Origin: Salinisphaera sp. UBA1666
Lineage (GTDB): Bacteria; Pseudomonadota; Gammaproteobacteria; Nevskiales; Salinisphaeraceae
DNA: 64,000 nucleotides
Assembly (NCBI GenBank): GCA_002320455.1
Contig: DCKU01000186.1
Span: forward strand, 25,103-89,102
Direction: 5' to 3'
The translations under genes and the position numbers were made by a program. Positions within the stretch are counted from its first letter, which is position 1. Each line of letters starts with the position of its first letter. The notes under the pieces are model-generated. The model saw only the letters and a program-made list of their open reading frames with translations, made no database searches and had not been told where the DNA came from. Shown here piece by piece: positions 20,091-28,787 of the stretch.

Positions 20091-20923
20091 GACGGGCCCA
20101 ACGAAAGCCGCGGGTGACGATTGACGTCCTTGTAGAGCAGGTAGCGAAACGGCCCGGGCCCGGCGGCATAACAAGCCTGCGGGCAAAAGGCCCGGAGCCA
20201 GAGAAAGTCACCAGCCTCGACCTCTACCCAGTCGTCGTTAAGCTGGTATAAGGCTCGACCTTCGAGCACGTATATCCCGTGTTCCATGACGTGGGTTTCG
20301 GAAAACGGAATCACGCCGCCGGGCTGAAACGTCACGATATTAACGTGCATGTCGTGCGACAGGTCTTCTGCGCCGACGAACCGGCTGGTGGCCCAGACGC
20401 CGTCGCAGTCGGGCATGGACTCGGCCACCACGTCTTGATCGTGGCTGACAAAGCTGCCCGGAGCCGGCCAACCCGGTGCCGGTTCATAGCGCTTGCGAAC
20501 CCACTGCAGCCGCGCCGGTGTGGCCTCGGTGTTATGCAACTGCCAGTCGCTGTTCGGGCCGACGAAGACATAGCTGCCGGGTGTGAGCGCGTGGGTCGCC
20601 CCGTCGAGCGTTAGCGTGGGCGCACCGGATAGAACAAATAGCACCGCTTCGGCCCCGGCGTCCGGCTCGGGGGTATCGCTCGCGCCGCCGGGCGCCATTT
20701 CGACGATCAACTGGGCGAACGTTTCGGCAAAGCCGGTCAGCGGCCGTGCCAGCACCCAGGCACGGCAGTCGTGCCAGCCCGGCAGACGGCTGGTGACGAT
20801 ATCGCGCATCACGGTGTTCGGAATGACCGCGTATGCGGGCGTGAAGATCGCGCGATCGCGCGTGCGCTGAGTCTGGGGCGGCAGGCCGGCCGTTGGTGAC
20901 GAATAACGCCGTGGCTCGGTCAT
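20087..20923 (-). CDS. allE: (S)-ureidoglycine aminohydrolase
   Basis: A bicupin Mn-dependent enzyme that releases ammonia from ureidoglycine to give ureidoglycolate. The 278-aa protein carries two cupin folds: the first around VLFVLSGAPTLTLDG, the second around IPFSETHVMEHGIYVLEGRA with the expected E-x-H-x-x-E-H metal ligands and GDFLWLRAFCPQACYA. It is the first gene of the minus-strand allantoin operon, and its stop overlaps the GntR start. The ribosome site is weak (GAGCC). Allantoate amidohydrolase, the enzyme that makes its substrate, is absent from the cluster. Confidence 0.92.
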   Translation of the reverse strand: MTEPRRYSSPTAGLPPQTQRTRDRAIFTPAYAVIPNTVMRDIVTSRLPGWHDCRAWVLARPLTGFAETFAQLIVEMAPGGASDTPEPDAGAEAVLFVLSGAPTLTLDGATHALTPGSYVFVGPNSDWQLHNTEATPARLQWVRKRYEPAPGWPAPGSFVSHDQDVVAESMPDCDGVWATSRFVGAEDLSHDMHVNIVTFQPGGVIPFSETHVMEHGIYVLEGRALYQLNDDWVEVEAGDFLWLRAFCPQACYAAGPGPFRYLLYKDVNRHPRLSLGPS

Positions 20924-20972
20924 ATAAACGGCTCATGAAAGATGTAGTTGTCTTTTCTAGCGTGCCGTGATC

Positions 20973-21007
20973 ATTGGATACAATTCGACCTTCGTGTTGT
21001 ATCCAAT
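20973..21007 (-). promoter_or_regulatory. Paired palindromic operators upstream of allE (GntR-like)
   Basis: Perfect 11-bp inverted arms ATTGGATACAA (20973-20983) and TTGTATCCAAT (20997-21007) are spaced by 13 bp. Each arm also contains an imperfect TTGKATMCAA palindrome, resembling the TTGTATACAA-like operators of FCD-type GntR repressors. The two centres lie about two helical turns apart, 50-85 bp upstream of allE. The GntR gene of this operon is the obvious candidate to bind. Confidence 0.65.
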
Positions 21008-21084
21008 TAAAATGTTATATAATAACTCCGCGTTGCAAGCGATGCTGCTGCATATGGAACTTGCCCCGTCTTGATTTGTCCGAA

Positions 21085-21101
21085 TTGAGACGCATTCTCA
21101 A
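21085..21101 (+). promoter_or_regulatory. Possible Fur box upstream of tonB
   Basis: The palindrome TTGAGACGCATTCTCAA (arms TTGAGA/TCTCAA) resembles Fur-controlled sites (GAGAATGCGTCTC type on the other strand) and lies about 95 bp upstream of tonB. An AT-rich stretch with TTATATAATAA (about 21015-21025) just before it could hold the -10 region. Confidence 0.5.
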
Positions 21102-21194
21102 AAACTCACGGCGCACGGCTACAATGTGGCACCGCCCCGCGGTGAGCTGATGTCTCGATCGCGCGTTTTCCGATGCAGGCCCTGAAAGAAGCGA

Positions 21195-22043
21195 ATGAGC
21201 GATACCGCGCCTCAAAAACCATTGCCCGTGGATAGCGCGCGCCGCCTGCGAGGCTGGGAGATCGCTGCACTCGTGATCGGCTCGCTCGGCGTGCATCTGG
21301 GGCTGTGGTGGTTGCTGTCCCAGCAGGACATCACACCGGCCGATATCCAGACCAGCGGCAGCCCGCCGCCCGTCGAAATCACACTGCAGGCGCCGCAGCC
21401 CGAGACCCAGACCACGCCGTCGAACGATACGCCGAAAATCGATGACAACGCGGTCGAGCCGGCTGATGAAGAGCCCGAGACCAAAAAGCCGCCCGAGCCG
21501 AAGCCGGAACCCAAGCCTGAGCCGAAGCCCGAGCCGAAGCCAAAGCCGGAACCCAAACCCGAGCCAAAGCCCAAACCGGACCCCAAGCCGCAGCCCGAGC
21601 CTGAACCGGAACCCAAGCCGGAGCCTAAACCGCAACCTGAGCCCGAGCCCCAGCCCGAGTCTCAGGCGAACAGTTCAGCCGGACGCACATCGAGCGGTAC
21701 TGCCAGCAAAAACGCCGAACAAGAACAGGCCGACCCCGGGCAGGGCCAGAGCCAGAGTGTCACGCCGGCCAGCACCAGCGGTGTGGGCAATCGGAATAAC
21801 CCCAGTCCGTCGTATCCGGCACGCGCCCGGCGGCGCGGTTATGAAGGCGTCGTGACCTTGTTATTCGTCGTGCAGCCCGACGGGCACGTCACCGATATTC
21901 AGGTTGAAAAGAGCAGCGGTCACCGCTCGCTGGACGAGGCCGCGATCGACGCCGCGCGTGATTCGACGTTCACGCCCGCGCGCCGCGGTAACACGCCGAT
22001 CGCCGGTTATGCCCGCAAGGCGTATCAGTTCGGTCTGCAATGA
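21195..22043 (+). CDS. tonB: TonB energy transducer
   Basis: TonB couples the inner-membrane proton motive force to outer-membrane receptors. The 282-aa protein has one N-terminal membrane anchor (about residues 22-42, [19 protein letters not shown]). A long Pro/Glu/Lys spacer (about 90-160) follows, made of [12 protein letters not shown] repeats. The C-terminal TonB domain contains [14 protein letters not shown], then [11 protein letters not shown] and [18 protein letters not shown]. It leads tonB-exbB-exbD, which fits the siderophore receptor 7 kb downstream. Confidence 0.94.
   Translation: MSDTAPQKPLPVDSARRLRGWEIAALVIGSLGVHLGLWWLLSQQDITPADIQTSGSPPPVEITLQAPQPETQTTPSNDTPKIDDNAVEPADEEPETKKPPEPKPEPKPEPKPEPKPKPEPKPEPKPKPDPKPQPEPEPEPKPEPKPQPEPEPQPESQANSSAGRTSSGTASKNAEQEQADPGQGQSQSVTPASTSGVGNRNNPSPSYPARARRRGYEGVVTLLFVVQPDGHVTDIQVEKSSGHRSLDEAAIDAARDSTFTPARRGNTPIAGYARKAYQFGLQ
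21478..21660 (+). repeat. Pro-Lys/Pro-Glu coding repeat in tonB
   Basis: Tandem 6-bp units encode alternating Lys/Glu-Pro. It is the periplasm-spanning spacer of TonB, prone to length change by slippage. Confidence 0.85.
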
Positions 22044-22094
22044 GGCCCGGAGCCTAATTATGTTGATCAATCCATCTGTTGAGAGCGCTAATTC

Positions 22095-22826
22095 ATGATC
22101 AGTACCGAGTTGAGTTGGCTCGTCGTGCCCGCGGTTCTATGGGTATTGGTGGTCTTGTCGGTCGTCACGTGGGCGCTTCTGGCGGCCAAGCTGGTGCAAT
22201 ACGGGCGCGGCCGGCGTGCCGACAAGCGCTTCCAGACCGCGTTCTGGCAAGCCCAGGATCTCGCCGCCGGTGAGCAGGTGGTCGACGCGCACGGCGGGCC
22301 GATGGCCGCGATTGCTCGTGCCGGGTTCGGCGTGGTCAGCGGTCGAGATATCGCGCCCATGAATCGCGATCTGGCGCATCGTATTGATCGCGGCGAACGT
22401 CTCGAGCGCGCCTTAAAGCAGCAGGTCGAGCGGGAACGCCGCGGGCTGGAAGGCGGGCTGGCGGTGTTAGCCAGCTTTGGCAGCACCGCGCCGTTCATCG
22501 GCCTGTTCGGTACGGTGTGGGGCATCATGGAAGCGCTGGTCGGCATCGGCGAGACCGGGGCCACCGGGCTCGAAGCCGTGGCCGGTCCAGTGGGCCACGC
22601 GCTGATCGCGACCGGATTGGGTATCGCGGTCGCCGTACCGGCAGTGTTGATCTACAACTTTCTGGTCCGACGCATGAAGGCCGGCGTGCATCGCATGAAC
22701 GATTTCGCCCAGGACTTCTATGCGCTGTGCCAGCAGAGCGGCTTTGGCATGCGCGAGGCCACGGTGCGTTCTGAGACGTCGGCCGCCGATCATGCCCCGG
22801 TCGGCCAGTCGACCCCCACGGGCTGA
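22095..22826 (+). CDS. exbB: ExbB, MotA/TolQ/ExbB proton channel subunit
   Basis: An inner-membrane protein of 243 aa with three hydrophobic segments: near residues 10-30 (VVPAVLWVLVVLSVVTWALL), around 130-150 (LASFGSTAPFIGLFGTVWGIMEAL) and around 165-190 (GHALIATGLGIAVAVPAVLIYNFL). These are the family's conserved motifs. It forms the TonB-driving proton channel with ExbD and follows tonB by 51 bp. Confidence 0.94.
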   Translation: MISTELSWLVVPAVLWVLVVLSVVTWALLAAKLVQYGRGRRADKRFQTAFWQAQDLAAGEQVVDAHGGPMAAIARAGFGVVSGRDIAPMNRDLAHRIDRGERLERALKQQVERERRGLEGGLAVLASFGSTAPFIGLFGTVWGIMEALVGIGETGATGLEAVAGPVGHALIATGLGIAVAVPAVLIYNFLVRRMKAGVHRMNDFAQDFYALCQQSGFGMREATVRSETSAADHAPVGQSTPTG

Positions 22827-22849
22827 TCGTTAACGCGAGAGGTATTGTC

Positions 22850-23263
22850 ATGGCCATGATGTCGAATAACGACGACGACAACGACGTGCTGTCCGAGATG
22901 AACGTCACGCCGCTGGTCGATGTGATGCTGGTGCTGCTGGTGATGTTTATCGTCACGGCCTCGGCGGCGACCACCGCGGTCAAGGTCAACCTGCCGGCCA
23001 CGGATGCCGTGGCACCGCCGGATGCCGATAATCCCCTGCACGTCACCATTGATGCCGACGGGGCTTATTTTCTGGATGACAAGCGTATGGATCTGTCGGC
23101 GTTGAAAGACGCGCTTACCCAGGCGCATGCGAAGCGCCCGGATCAGGCGGCCCAGCTCCAGGCCGACGAAGGCGTGGCCTACGGCCGCGTGGGCAAGGCC
23201 ATGGCCGCACTGCAGAAAGCCGGTATTCAGAAAATCGCGGTGCTGAGTGATCCCAACGGTTAG
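22850..23263 (+). CDS. exbD: ExbD, proton channel subunit
   Basis: A 137-aa protein with one transmembrane helix. The proton-conducting aspartate is in TPLVDVMLVLLVMF (Asp24), followed by a periplasmic domain with DADGAYFLDD. It completes the TonB-ExbB-ExbD motor. Its last 4 bp overlap the stop of the convergent PHP gene. Confidence 0.94.
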   Translation: MAMMSNNDDDNDVLSEMNVTPLVDVMLVLLVMFIVTASAATTAVKVNLPATDAVAPPDADNPLHVTIDADGAYFLDDKRMDLSALKDALTQAHAKRPDQAAQLQADEGVAYGRVGKAMAALQKAGIQKIAVLSDPNG

Positions 23264-24093
23264 CCGCCGGCCAGTCGCTCGACAACCGACGGGATATCCT
23301 CGGGCAAGGGGCGCAGGCGGCCCGGGGGGAGCCAGAACTGATCGGGGCCGTGGAAGTCGCTGCCGAGCGAGCCGGCTAGCCCCCACTCACGCGCGTCGCG
23401 AGCGATTTGCTGCTCTTGTTGGACGGATGTGGTGCCGGTCGAGATTTCGACCGCCGTACCGCCGGCGGCCACAAAGGCGGCCAGCGCTCGACGACGCCAG
23501 GCGCCGGTAAAGCCGTAGCCGAAGGGGTGGGCGAACACGGCGATGCCGCCGGCAGCACGAATCCAGGTGATAACCGCTTCCAGCGTGGCCCATTCGGCGC
23601 GCACGTGGGCCGGCCGGCCCGGTGCCAGATAGCGTTTGAAGGCATCGGCGACCCGATGCGCCTTGCCCTCGGCAACGATCAGGCGCGCGAAGTGGGCCCG
23701 TGTGACCTGGCCGGTGCCGACCATGGCATCGATTCGCTGGCCTACATCGGTGATCCCCAGGGCCGTGACCCGCTCGACGAGCGCGGCCGCTCGTCGCTCG
23801 CGCTCGGCTTGTTGCGCGGCGACGCCAGCCCTGAGCCCTGCGTGGGTATCGTCGATGCCAAGCCCCACGATATGGAGCGTTCGGCTACGCCAGCCGGCCG
23901 AGAGTTCGATGCCGTTGATCACGTCGACGCCGTATCGCCGGCCGGCCGCTCGCGCCTCGGCCAGGCCGCCTAGTGTGTCGTGATCGGTCAGCGCCAGGCG
24001 CGTGACGCCGCGCTGGTGTACATACGCCACCAGCTCGGCCGGCGACAGCCGCCCGTCAGAGGCGGTGGAATGACTGTGCAGGTCGTCGCTCAT
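23260..24093 (-). CDS. PHP domain phosphoesterase (RNase AM / YciV-TrpH family)
   Basis: A 277-aa metal-dependent phosphoesterase. The N-terminal DLHSHSTASDG, LALTDHDT and GIELSA motifs supply PHP metal ligands; a further ligand set is in VFAHPF and DFHGP. The closest family is YciV/RnaAM (nucleoside 3',5'-bisphosphate phosphatase and 5'-3' exoribonuclease acting on rRNA 5' ends), often next to trp genes, which are not present here. Confidence 0.85.
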   Translation of the reverse strand: MSDDLHSHSTASDGRLSPAELVAYVHQRGVTRLALTDHDTLGGLAEARAAGRRYGVDVINGIELSAGWRSRTLHIVGLGIDDTHAGLRAGVAAQQAERERRAAALVERVTALGITDVGQRIDAMVGTGQVTRAHFARLIVAEGKAHRVADAFKRYLAPGRPAHVRAEWATLEAVITWIRAAGGIAVFAHPFGYGFTGAWRRRALAAFVAAGGTAVEISTGTTSVQQEQQIARDAREWGLAGSLGSDFHGPDQFWLPPGRLRPLPEDIPSVVERLAGG

Positions 24094-24193
24094 CGATAGG
24101 CTTGTCGAGATAAGAAAGGGCAGCCGCGATCACTCAGGGCGTCTGCGATCGGGCACTTGTCGTATCATGATGACGTACCGATCGCGAGCGCCG

Positions 24194-25303
24194 ATGTCTA
24201 TTCTGCCGCATGTTCTAAAGACCACCCGTCGTCTGACCGGCCGGTCCGGTGAGAGTCCGGTGGATAGCACCGATTGGGCCGGCTGGGTCGAACGTACGGG
24301 CGCGCCCGACGATACGGCCACGCGCTTTGACGTCATCCATCGGCGCGCCGGCGTCGCGCTGCGCCACTACCCACGACAGGCGCGCCCGGCCCAGAAAACG
24401 CCGCGCACCCCGCTGGTCCTCGTTCCACCGCTGTCGGTGGCGCTTGGCGTGTATGACCTGAGCGCCGAGCGCAGCCTCGTACAGTATCTTAGCGGGCGTG
24501 GGTTTGACCTGTACCTGATCGACTGGGGCCGGCCGGGCCGGAATCTCGATCGGCGCCGCATGGCTGATTATTTCGCCGGGCTACTGCCGGAAATGCTGGC
24601 TCGCGTGCGGGTGCACAGCGGGCGCACGCGCCTGTCGCTTCACGGCTGGGGCGGTGGCGGCCATTTCGCGCTGTGCCACGCCGCCATGAGCGCGCCCGAA
24701 CTGGTGGCCAATCTCGTGCTCGTCGCCACGCCCATCGACTATCACCACGAGGGCGCGGTGGGCGCGCGGGTGCGCCGGCTGGCTGCCCGCGGCCAGCGGC
24801 TGCGCCGGGCCACCGGGCTTACCCTGGGCCGGTTGCCGCCGGTGTTGCTGCACGCCCCGGGCTGGATGAGCCAGCTGGCCCTGCGTTGGGGGCCGATGGA
24901 CGCCTCGGGCAGCCCGGATACGGCCTACGATGAAGAAAACGCACTACGCGCCCGCGCGGTCGGGCATATCGAAAACGAGGGCATCGCTGCCTATCCGGGC
25001 GGGTTCATCGCAGACGTGATCGATCATCTATGGATCGACAATGCGCTGGCGACGGGGCGCCTGCCGATGCCCGGTGCGGCCGTGGGGCTTTCCGCGGTAC
25101 GCGTGCCGATCCTGGCGGTCGTCGGCCAAAGCGATCAGCAGGCCACGCCCGGCTCGGCCCGGCGGCTGGCTGACGTGGTGGCCTCGCACGATGTGATGTT
25201 CGACGAGCTGCCCTGTGGCCACGTCGGCGCGCTCACCGGCGGTGCAGCCGCTCGTTACAGCTGGCCGCGGATTGCCGACTGGCTGATCGCCCACGAGCAA
25301 TGA
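24194..25303 (+). CDS. PHA synthase-like alpha/beta hydrolase lacking the nucleophile
   Basis: A 369-aa protein (ATG at 24194; a start at 24167 is also open) related to the catalytic domain of poly(3-hydroxyalkanoate) synthase. PLVLVPPLS, YLIDWG, NLVLVATPIDY and the C-terminal GHVGAL plus IADWL match the class III synthase layout, as does VVGQSDQQATP for the acid Asp. The lipase-like box, GICQGG in synthases, reads GWGGGG here, so the catalytic Cys/Ser is replaced by Gly. It may be a non-catalytic homologue or act by another mechanism. I cannot name a function. Confidence 0.6.
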   Translation: MSILPHVLKTTRRLTGRSGESPVDSTDWAGWVERTGAPDDTATRFDVIHRRAGVALRHYPRQARPAQKTPRTPLVLVPPLSVALGVYDLSAERSLVQYLSGRGFDLYLIDWGRPGRNLDRRRMADYFAGLLPEMLARVRVHSGRTRLSLHGWGGGGHFALCHAAMSAPELVANLVLVATPIDYHHEGAVGARVRRLAARGQRLRRATGLTLGRLPPVLLHAPGWMSQLALRWGPMDASGSPDTAYDEENALRARAVGHIENEGIAAYPGGFIADVIDHLWIDNALATGRLPMPGAAVGLSAVRVPILAVVGQSDQQATPGSARRLADVVASHDVMFDELPCGHVGALTGGAAARYSWPRIADWLIAHEQ

Positions 25304-25366
25304 CGCGTTGGCGGGGCGCGGCGGGCGCGCTAAGTTGGTGGAATTGATGGGTGCTACGAGCCGAGC

Positions 25367-27028
25367 ATGCGAGCCGATTGTGATGCGTTGATCGTCGGGG
25401 CCGGGCTGGCCGGCCTGGTGGCGGCCTGTGAGCTGGCCGATGCCGGAAAAACGGTCTGGCTGATCGAGCAGGAGGGCGCCAACAGCGTCGGCGGCCAGGC
25501 GCACTGGTCGCTGGGCGGGTTGTTCATGGTCGACACTCCCGAACAGCGGCGCTGGCGGATCAAAGACTCGCCCGAGCTGGCCCTGAACGACTGGCTGGGT
25601 TCGGCAGCCTTCGACCGGGCCGAGGACGCCTGGCCGCGCGCCGTGGCTGAGGCCTTTGTCGAATTCGCCGCCGGGCCGATGCGCGCCTGGCTGCATCAAC
25701 TTGGCATGCGCTGGTTTCCTGTCGTGGGTTGGGCCGAGCGCGGCGGCGGCCACGCCGGTGGTCATGGCAATTCGGTGCCGCGGTTCCATCTCACCTGGGG
25801 CACGGGCCCGGGCGTGGTCGCACCCTTTGCCGCGCGTCTGGCCGAACACGAGCGCTCAGGGCGCGTGCAATATCGGTTTCGTCATCGCGTGGATGAACTG
25901 GTGACCGCCGGTGGGGCGGTGACGGGTGTATCCGGGCATACGCTGGTCGACGACGGCGTTGTGCGGGGCGCGCGCTCGTCGCGACAGACCATCGGTGAGT
26001 TCGCGTATCACGCCGGCTGTGTGATCGTGGCTTCGGGCGGCATCGGCGGCGATCACGACAAGGTACGCGCGGCCTGGCCGCGTGAGCGTCTGGGCACGCC
26101 GCCCGCACACATGCTCTCCGGCGTGCCCCACCACGTTGACGGGCGAATGATCGATATCACCACGCGTGACGGCGCGGCGCATGTGATCAACGCCGATCGT
26201 ATGTGGCACTACACCGAGGGTATTGCCAACTGGGACCCGATCTGGCCGGCCCACGGCATCCGTATCATCCCCGGCCCGTCGTCGTTGTGGCTGGACGCCG
26301 ACGGCAAACGTTTCGAAGCGCCGTGCCTGCCCGGTTTCGATACGCTGGCGACCCTGCAGGCGATCCGTGCGCGAGAGCATGAGTACTCTTGGTTCGTGCT
26401 GGACCAGTCCATCATCGAAAAAGAGTTCGCCCTGTCCGGCTCGGAGCAGAATCCGGATATGACCGGCGCCACGTGGCGTGGCGTGCTGGCCAACCGCCTG
26501 TCCAAGGGGGCGCCGCCGCCGGTCGAGGCGTTTAAGAACAAAGGCGCAGACTTCGTGGTGGCCGACAACGTCGATGCGCTGGCCGCCGGCATGAATCGGA
26601 TCACGGGCGAGACGCGCATTACCGCAGAGGGCCTGCGTCGTACCATCGCTGACCGCGACGGCCAGCTGGCCAACGGCTTTTCCAAGGACGCGCAGCTGGC
26701 GGCGATCAACAATGCTCGCGGCTATGCCGGCGATCGGCTGTTTCGTGTCGCCAAGCCGCACCGGCTTCTGGATAGCGCCCACGGGCCGCTGATTGCCGTG
26801 CGGCTGCATATCCTCACGCGCAAGACGCTGGGCGGCCTGCATACCGATCTCGACGGGCGCGCGCTGGACGGCCACGGCCGGCCGATCGCCGGTCTGTATG
26901 CGGTGGGCGAGGCGGCCGGCTTTGGTGGCGGTGGGTATCACGGCTATAACGCCCTGGAAGGCACGTTTCTCGGCGGCTGTCTGTTCACCGGCCGGCGCGC
27001 TGGCCTACACGCTGTCACGGTATGCTGA
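25367..27028 (+). CDS. FAD-binding dehydrogenase (fumarate reductase/KsdD-like flavoprotein)
   Basis: A 553-aa soluble flavoprotein. The N-terminal dinucleotide-binding motif is VGAGLAGLVAACELADAG (residues about 10-27) with GGQAHWSLGG after it. The C-terminal FAD motif is GLYAVGEAAGFGGGGYHGYNALEGTFLGGCLFTG. This matches the family annotated as FAD-binding dehydrogenase, related to 3-ketosteroid dehydrogenase and the fumarate reductase flavoprotein; the substrate is unknown. It overlaps the next gene by 7 bp, so they are probably co-transcribed. Confidence 0.85.
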   Translation: MRADCDALIVGAGLAGLVAACELADAGKTVWLIEQEGANSVGGQAHWSLGGLFMVDTPEQRRWRIKDSPELALNDWLGSAAFDRAEDAWPRAVAEAFVEFAAGPMRAWLHQLGMRWFPVVGWAERGGGHAGGHGNSVPRFHLTWGTGPGVVAPFAARLAEHERSGRVQYRFRHRVDELVTAGGAVTGVSGHTLVDDGVVRGARSSRQTIGEFAYHAGCVIVASGGIGGDHDKVRAAWPRERLGTPPAHMLSGVPHHVDGRMIDITTRDGAAHVINADRMWHYTEGIANWDPIWPAHGIRIIPGPSSLWLDADGKRFEAPCLPGFDTLATLQAIRAREHEYSWFVLDQSIIEKEFALSGSEQNPDMTGATWRGVLANRLSKGAPPPVEAFKNKGADFVVADNVDALAAGMNRITGETRITAEGLRRTIADRDGQLANGFSKDAQLAAINNARGYAGDRLFRVAKPHRLLDSAHGPLIAVRLHILTRKTLGGLHTDLDGRALDGHGRPIAGLYAVGEAAGFGGGGYHGYNALEGTFLGGCLFTGRRAGLHAVTVC

Positions 27029-27675
27029 AAAATCTCTTGTTCGACCTCGACGGCACGCTCACCGATCCGTTCGAGGGCATCACGCGATGCGTGGCCTACG
27101 CGCTGGCTGGCTTTGATATTCATGTGGCCGACCGGCGGGCGCTGTCCGGCTATATCGGGCCGCCGCTCAAGCAGAGCTTCGCGGACTATCACGGGTTGTC
27201 TGCCGATGAGGCCGGACGGGCGGTCGCCCTTTATCGCGAGCGTTTCGCGACCGTCGGCCAATACGAAAATAGGGTCTATGACGGAATCCCCGAGCTGCTG
27301 GCCGAGCGCCGGGCGGCTGGCCAGCGCCTGTTCGTGGCGACCTCCAAGCCCACCTGCTTTGCCGAGACTATCGCGGCACACTTTGGCCTGGCGGACTACT
27401 TCGAGGCGGTCTACGGCAGCGAGCTGGACGGCACGCGCACGGATAAAAAAGAGCTGCTGGCTCATCTGCTGGCCGAAGAAGATCTATGCCCGCGGGAGAC
27501 GCTGATGATCGGCGACCGGCGCTACGACATCGAGGGTGGGGCGGCCAACGGGCTGGCCACGGTCGGCGTGGCTTATGGCTACGGCGGCGAGGCCGAACTG
27601 CGCGCCGCCGGCGCGGATCATCTCTGTGATTCACCGGCCGCGCTGGGCGCGATGCTGGCGGCTTGTCGGGCGTAG
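27022..27675 (+). CDS. HAD family phosphatase (phosphoglycolate phosphatase-like)
   Basis: A 217-aa haloacid dehalogenase-like hydrolase. The nucleophile motif FDLDGTLTD is at residues 7-15, the helical cap follows, VATSKPT is motif II, and GDRRYDIEGGAANGLATVGVAYGYG is motif IV. Substrate specificity cannot be read from the sequence. The ATG at 27022 lies inside the 3' end of the FAD dehydrogenase frame. Confidence 0.88.
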   Translation: MLKNLLFDLDGTLTDPFEGITRCVAYALAGFDIHVADRRALSGYIGPPLKQSFADYHGLSADEAGRAVALYRERFATVGQYENRVYDGIPELLAERRAAGQRLFVATSKPTCFAETIAAHFGLADYFEAVYGSELDGTRTDKKELLAHLLAEEDLCPRETLMIGDRRYDIEGGAANGLATVGVAYGYGGEAELRAAGADHLCDSPAALGAMLAACRA

Positions 27676-27730
27676 TACCGCTGACGACAATACGCTAACG
27701 TATGGTCATGGTTTGTTCTGGCCCAAGCGC

Positions 27731-28558
27731 ATGACCGACGCCGATTCTTCTCGTACGCCCCTGTCGCAGCTGCTGGCTGCGATCCAGGCCGCCGATCACG
27801 GCGCCGCCGAGCTGGTTATCCCCGACGACTGGCTACAGGGTCGGGCCATTTATGGCGGGCTATCGGCGGCGCTTTGCCTGCAGTCGGTGCTGTCGCATCT
27901 GGGTGAGACCGCGCCGCTGCGTAGTGCCCAGCTGGCCTTCATATCACCGGCGGGGCCGGGCGTGCGGCTAGTGCCCAGCGTGCTGCGCCAGGGCAAGTCG
28001 GCCACGTTTGCCGGCGCGGATTTGTGTCGAGACGACGGCGGTGTGGCCGCACGGGCCACGTTCTGTTTCGGCAAGGCGCGCGACTCAAAGCTGGCCGTCG
28101 ATCGCTTGCCCGCGCCGGACGTGCCCGACGCGAATGACTGCAGCGGGTTCTTCGAGGACGCGAACGGCGTTAATCACGGGCCCAACTTCGCGCGACACTT
28201 CGACAGCCGCCGTGCGGCTGATGCCATGCCGATGTCCGGCGCGTCGTCGCCGGTTTTTACGGCCTGGATGCGTCATCGCGATCGCGATATCGCCTCGACG
28301 CCCGTCGCCCTGGCCGCCCTGGGCGATGCGTTGCCACCGGCCGCCATGGCGATGTTCGAGACCGCGGCACCGGTCAGCAGCATGACCTGGCAGTTCGAGC
28401 TGTTGAGCGATGATCCGACCACCGAAGACGGCTGGTGGCTGTCGCAGTCGCGTGCCGAAACCATCGGCCAAGGGTATGCCAGCCAGGCCATGACGATCTG
28501 GAACCACGCCCGACAACCTATTCTTGTCGGTCGACAGAGCGTCGCGGTGTTTTACTAG
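27731..28558 (+). CDS. Acyl-CoA thioesterase-like (hotdog) protein
   Basis: A 275-aa protein whose frame is open further upstream inside the HAD gene; the ATG at 27731 (MTDADSSRTPL) starts the conserved part. The fold looks like tandem hotdog domains of TesB-like acyl-CoA thioesterases: GRAIYGGLSAALCLQSV, then SAQLAFISPAG, and in the second half SMTWQFELL followed by WWLSQSRAETIGQGYASQAMTIWN. It would hydrolyse acyl-CoA in the cytoplasm; chain length is unknown. Confidence 0.78.
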   Translation: MTDADSSRTPLSQLLAAIQAADHGAAELVIPDDWLQGRAIYGGLSAALCLQSVLSHLGETAPLRSAQLAFISPAGPGVRLVPSVLRQGKSATFAGADLCRDDGGVAARATFCFGKARDSKLAVDRLPAPDVPDANDCSGFFEDANGVNHGPNFARHFDSRRAADAMPMSGASSPVFTAWMRHRDRDIASTPVALAALGDALPPAAMAMFETAAPVSSMTWQFELLSDDPTTEDGWWLSQSRAETIGQGYASQAMTIWNHARQPILVGRQSVAVFY

Positions 28559-28690
28559 AGCCCGTAAAAACGTCGTACGCGCGCCGCGCGAACAAGCCCT
28601 AAATCGTGGTGTGAAACGGTTGGCGCTGTATCACGCGTCCGCCGTTGGCCGCCCCGGCGTAGACCCGGCAGAAAGCGCTGATGGCCAAAT

Positions 28691-28729
28691 GCAACCGATT
28701 TTCGGTTGCAAATACGAATAGTTCTTATT
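28691..28729 (+). promoter_or_regulatory. Hairpin plus possible Fur box upstream of the siderophore receptor
   Basis: A perfect 8-bp inverted repeat GCAACCGA (28691-28698)/TCGGTTGC (28702-28709) is followed directly by the 19-bp near-palindrome AATACGAATAGTTCTTATT (28711-28729, 7 of 9 pairs). The latter resembles a Fur operator and sits about 60 bp before the receptor start. The stretch 28559-28690 shows nothing else recognisable. Confidence 0.45.
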
Positions 28730-28787
28730 TAGAATCCAATGCGTTGGCCGATCTGGTCGCAGCATGATTCTTCGGGGAGCTAGGGGT

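Noticed and set aside
25856..26941. A 361-codon open frame antisense to the FAD dehydrogenase
   Set aside because: No domain, composition typical of an antisense shadow.
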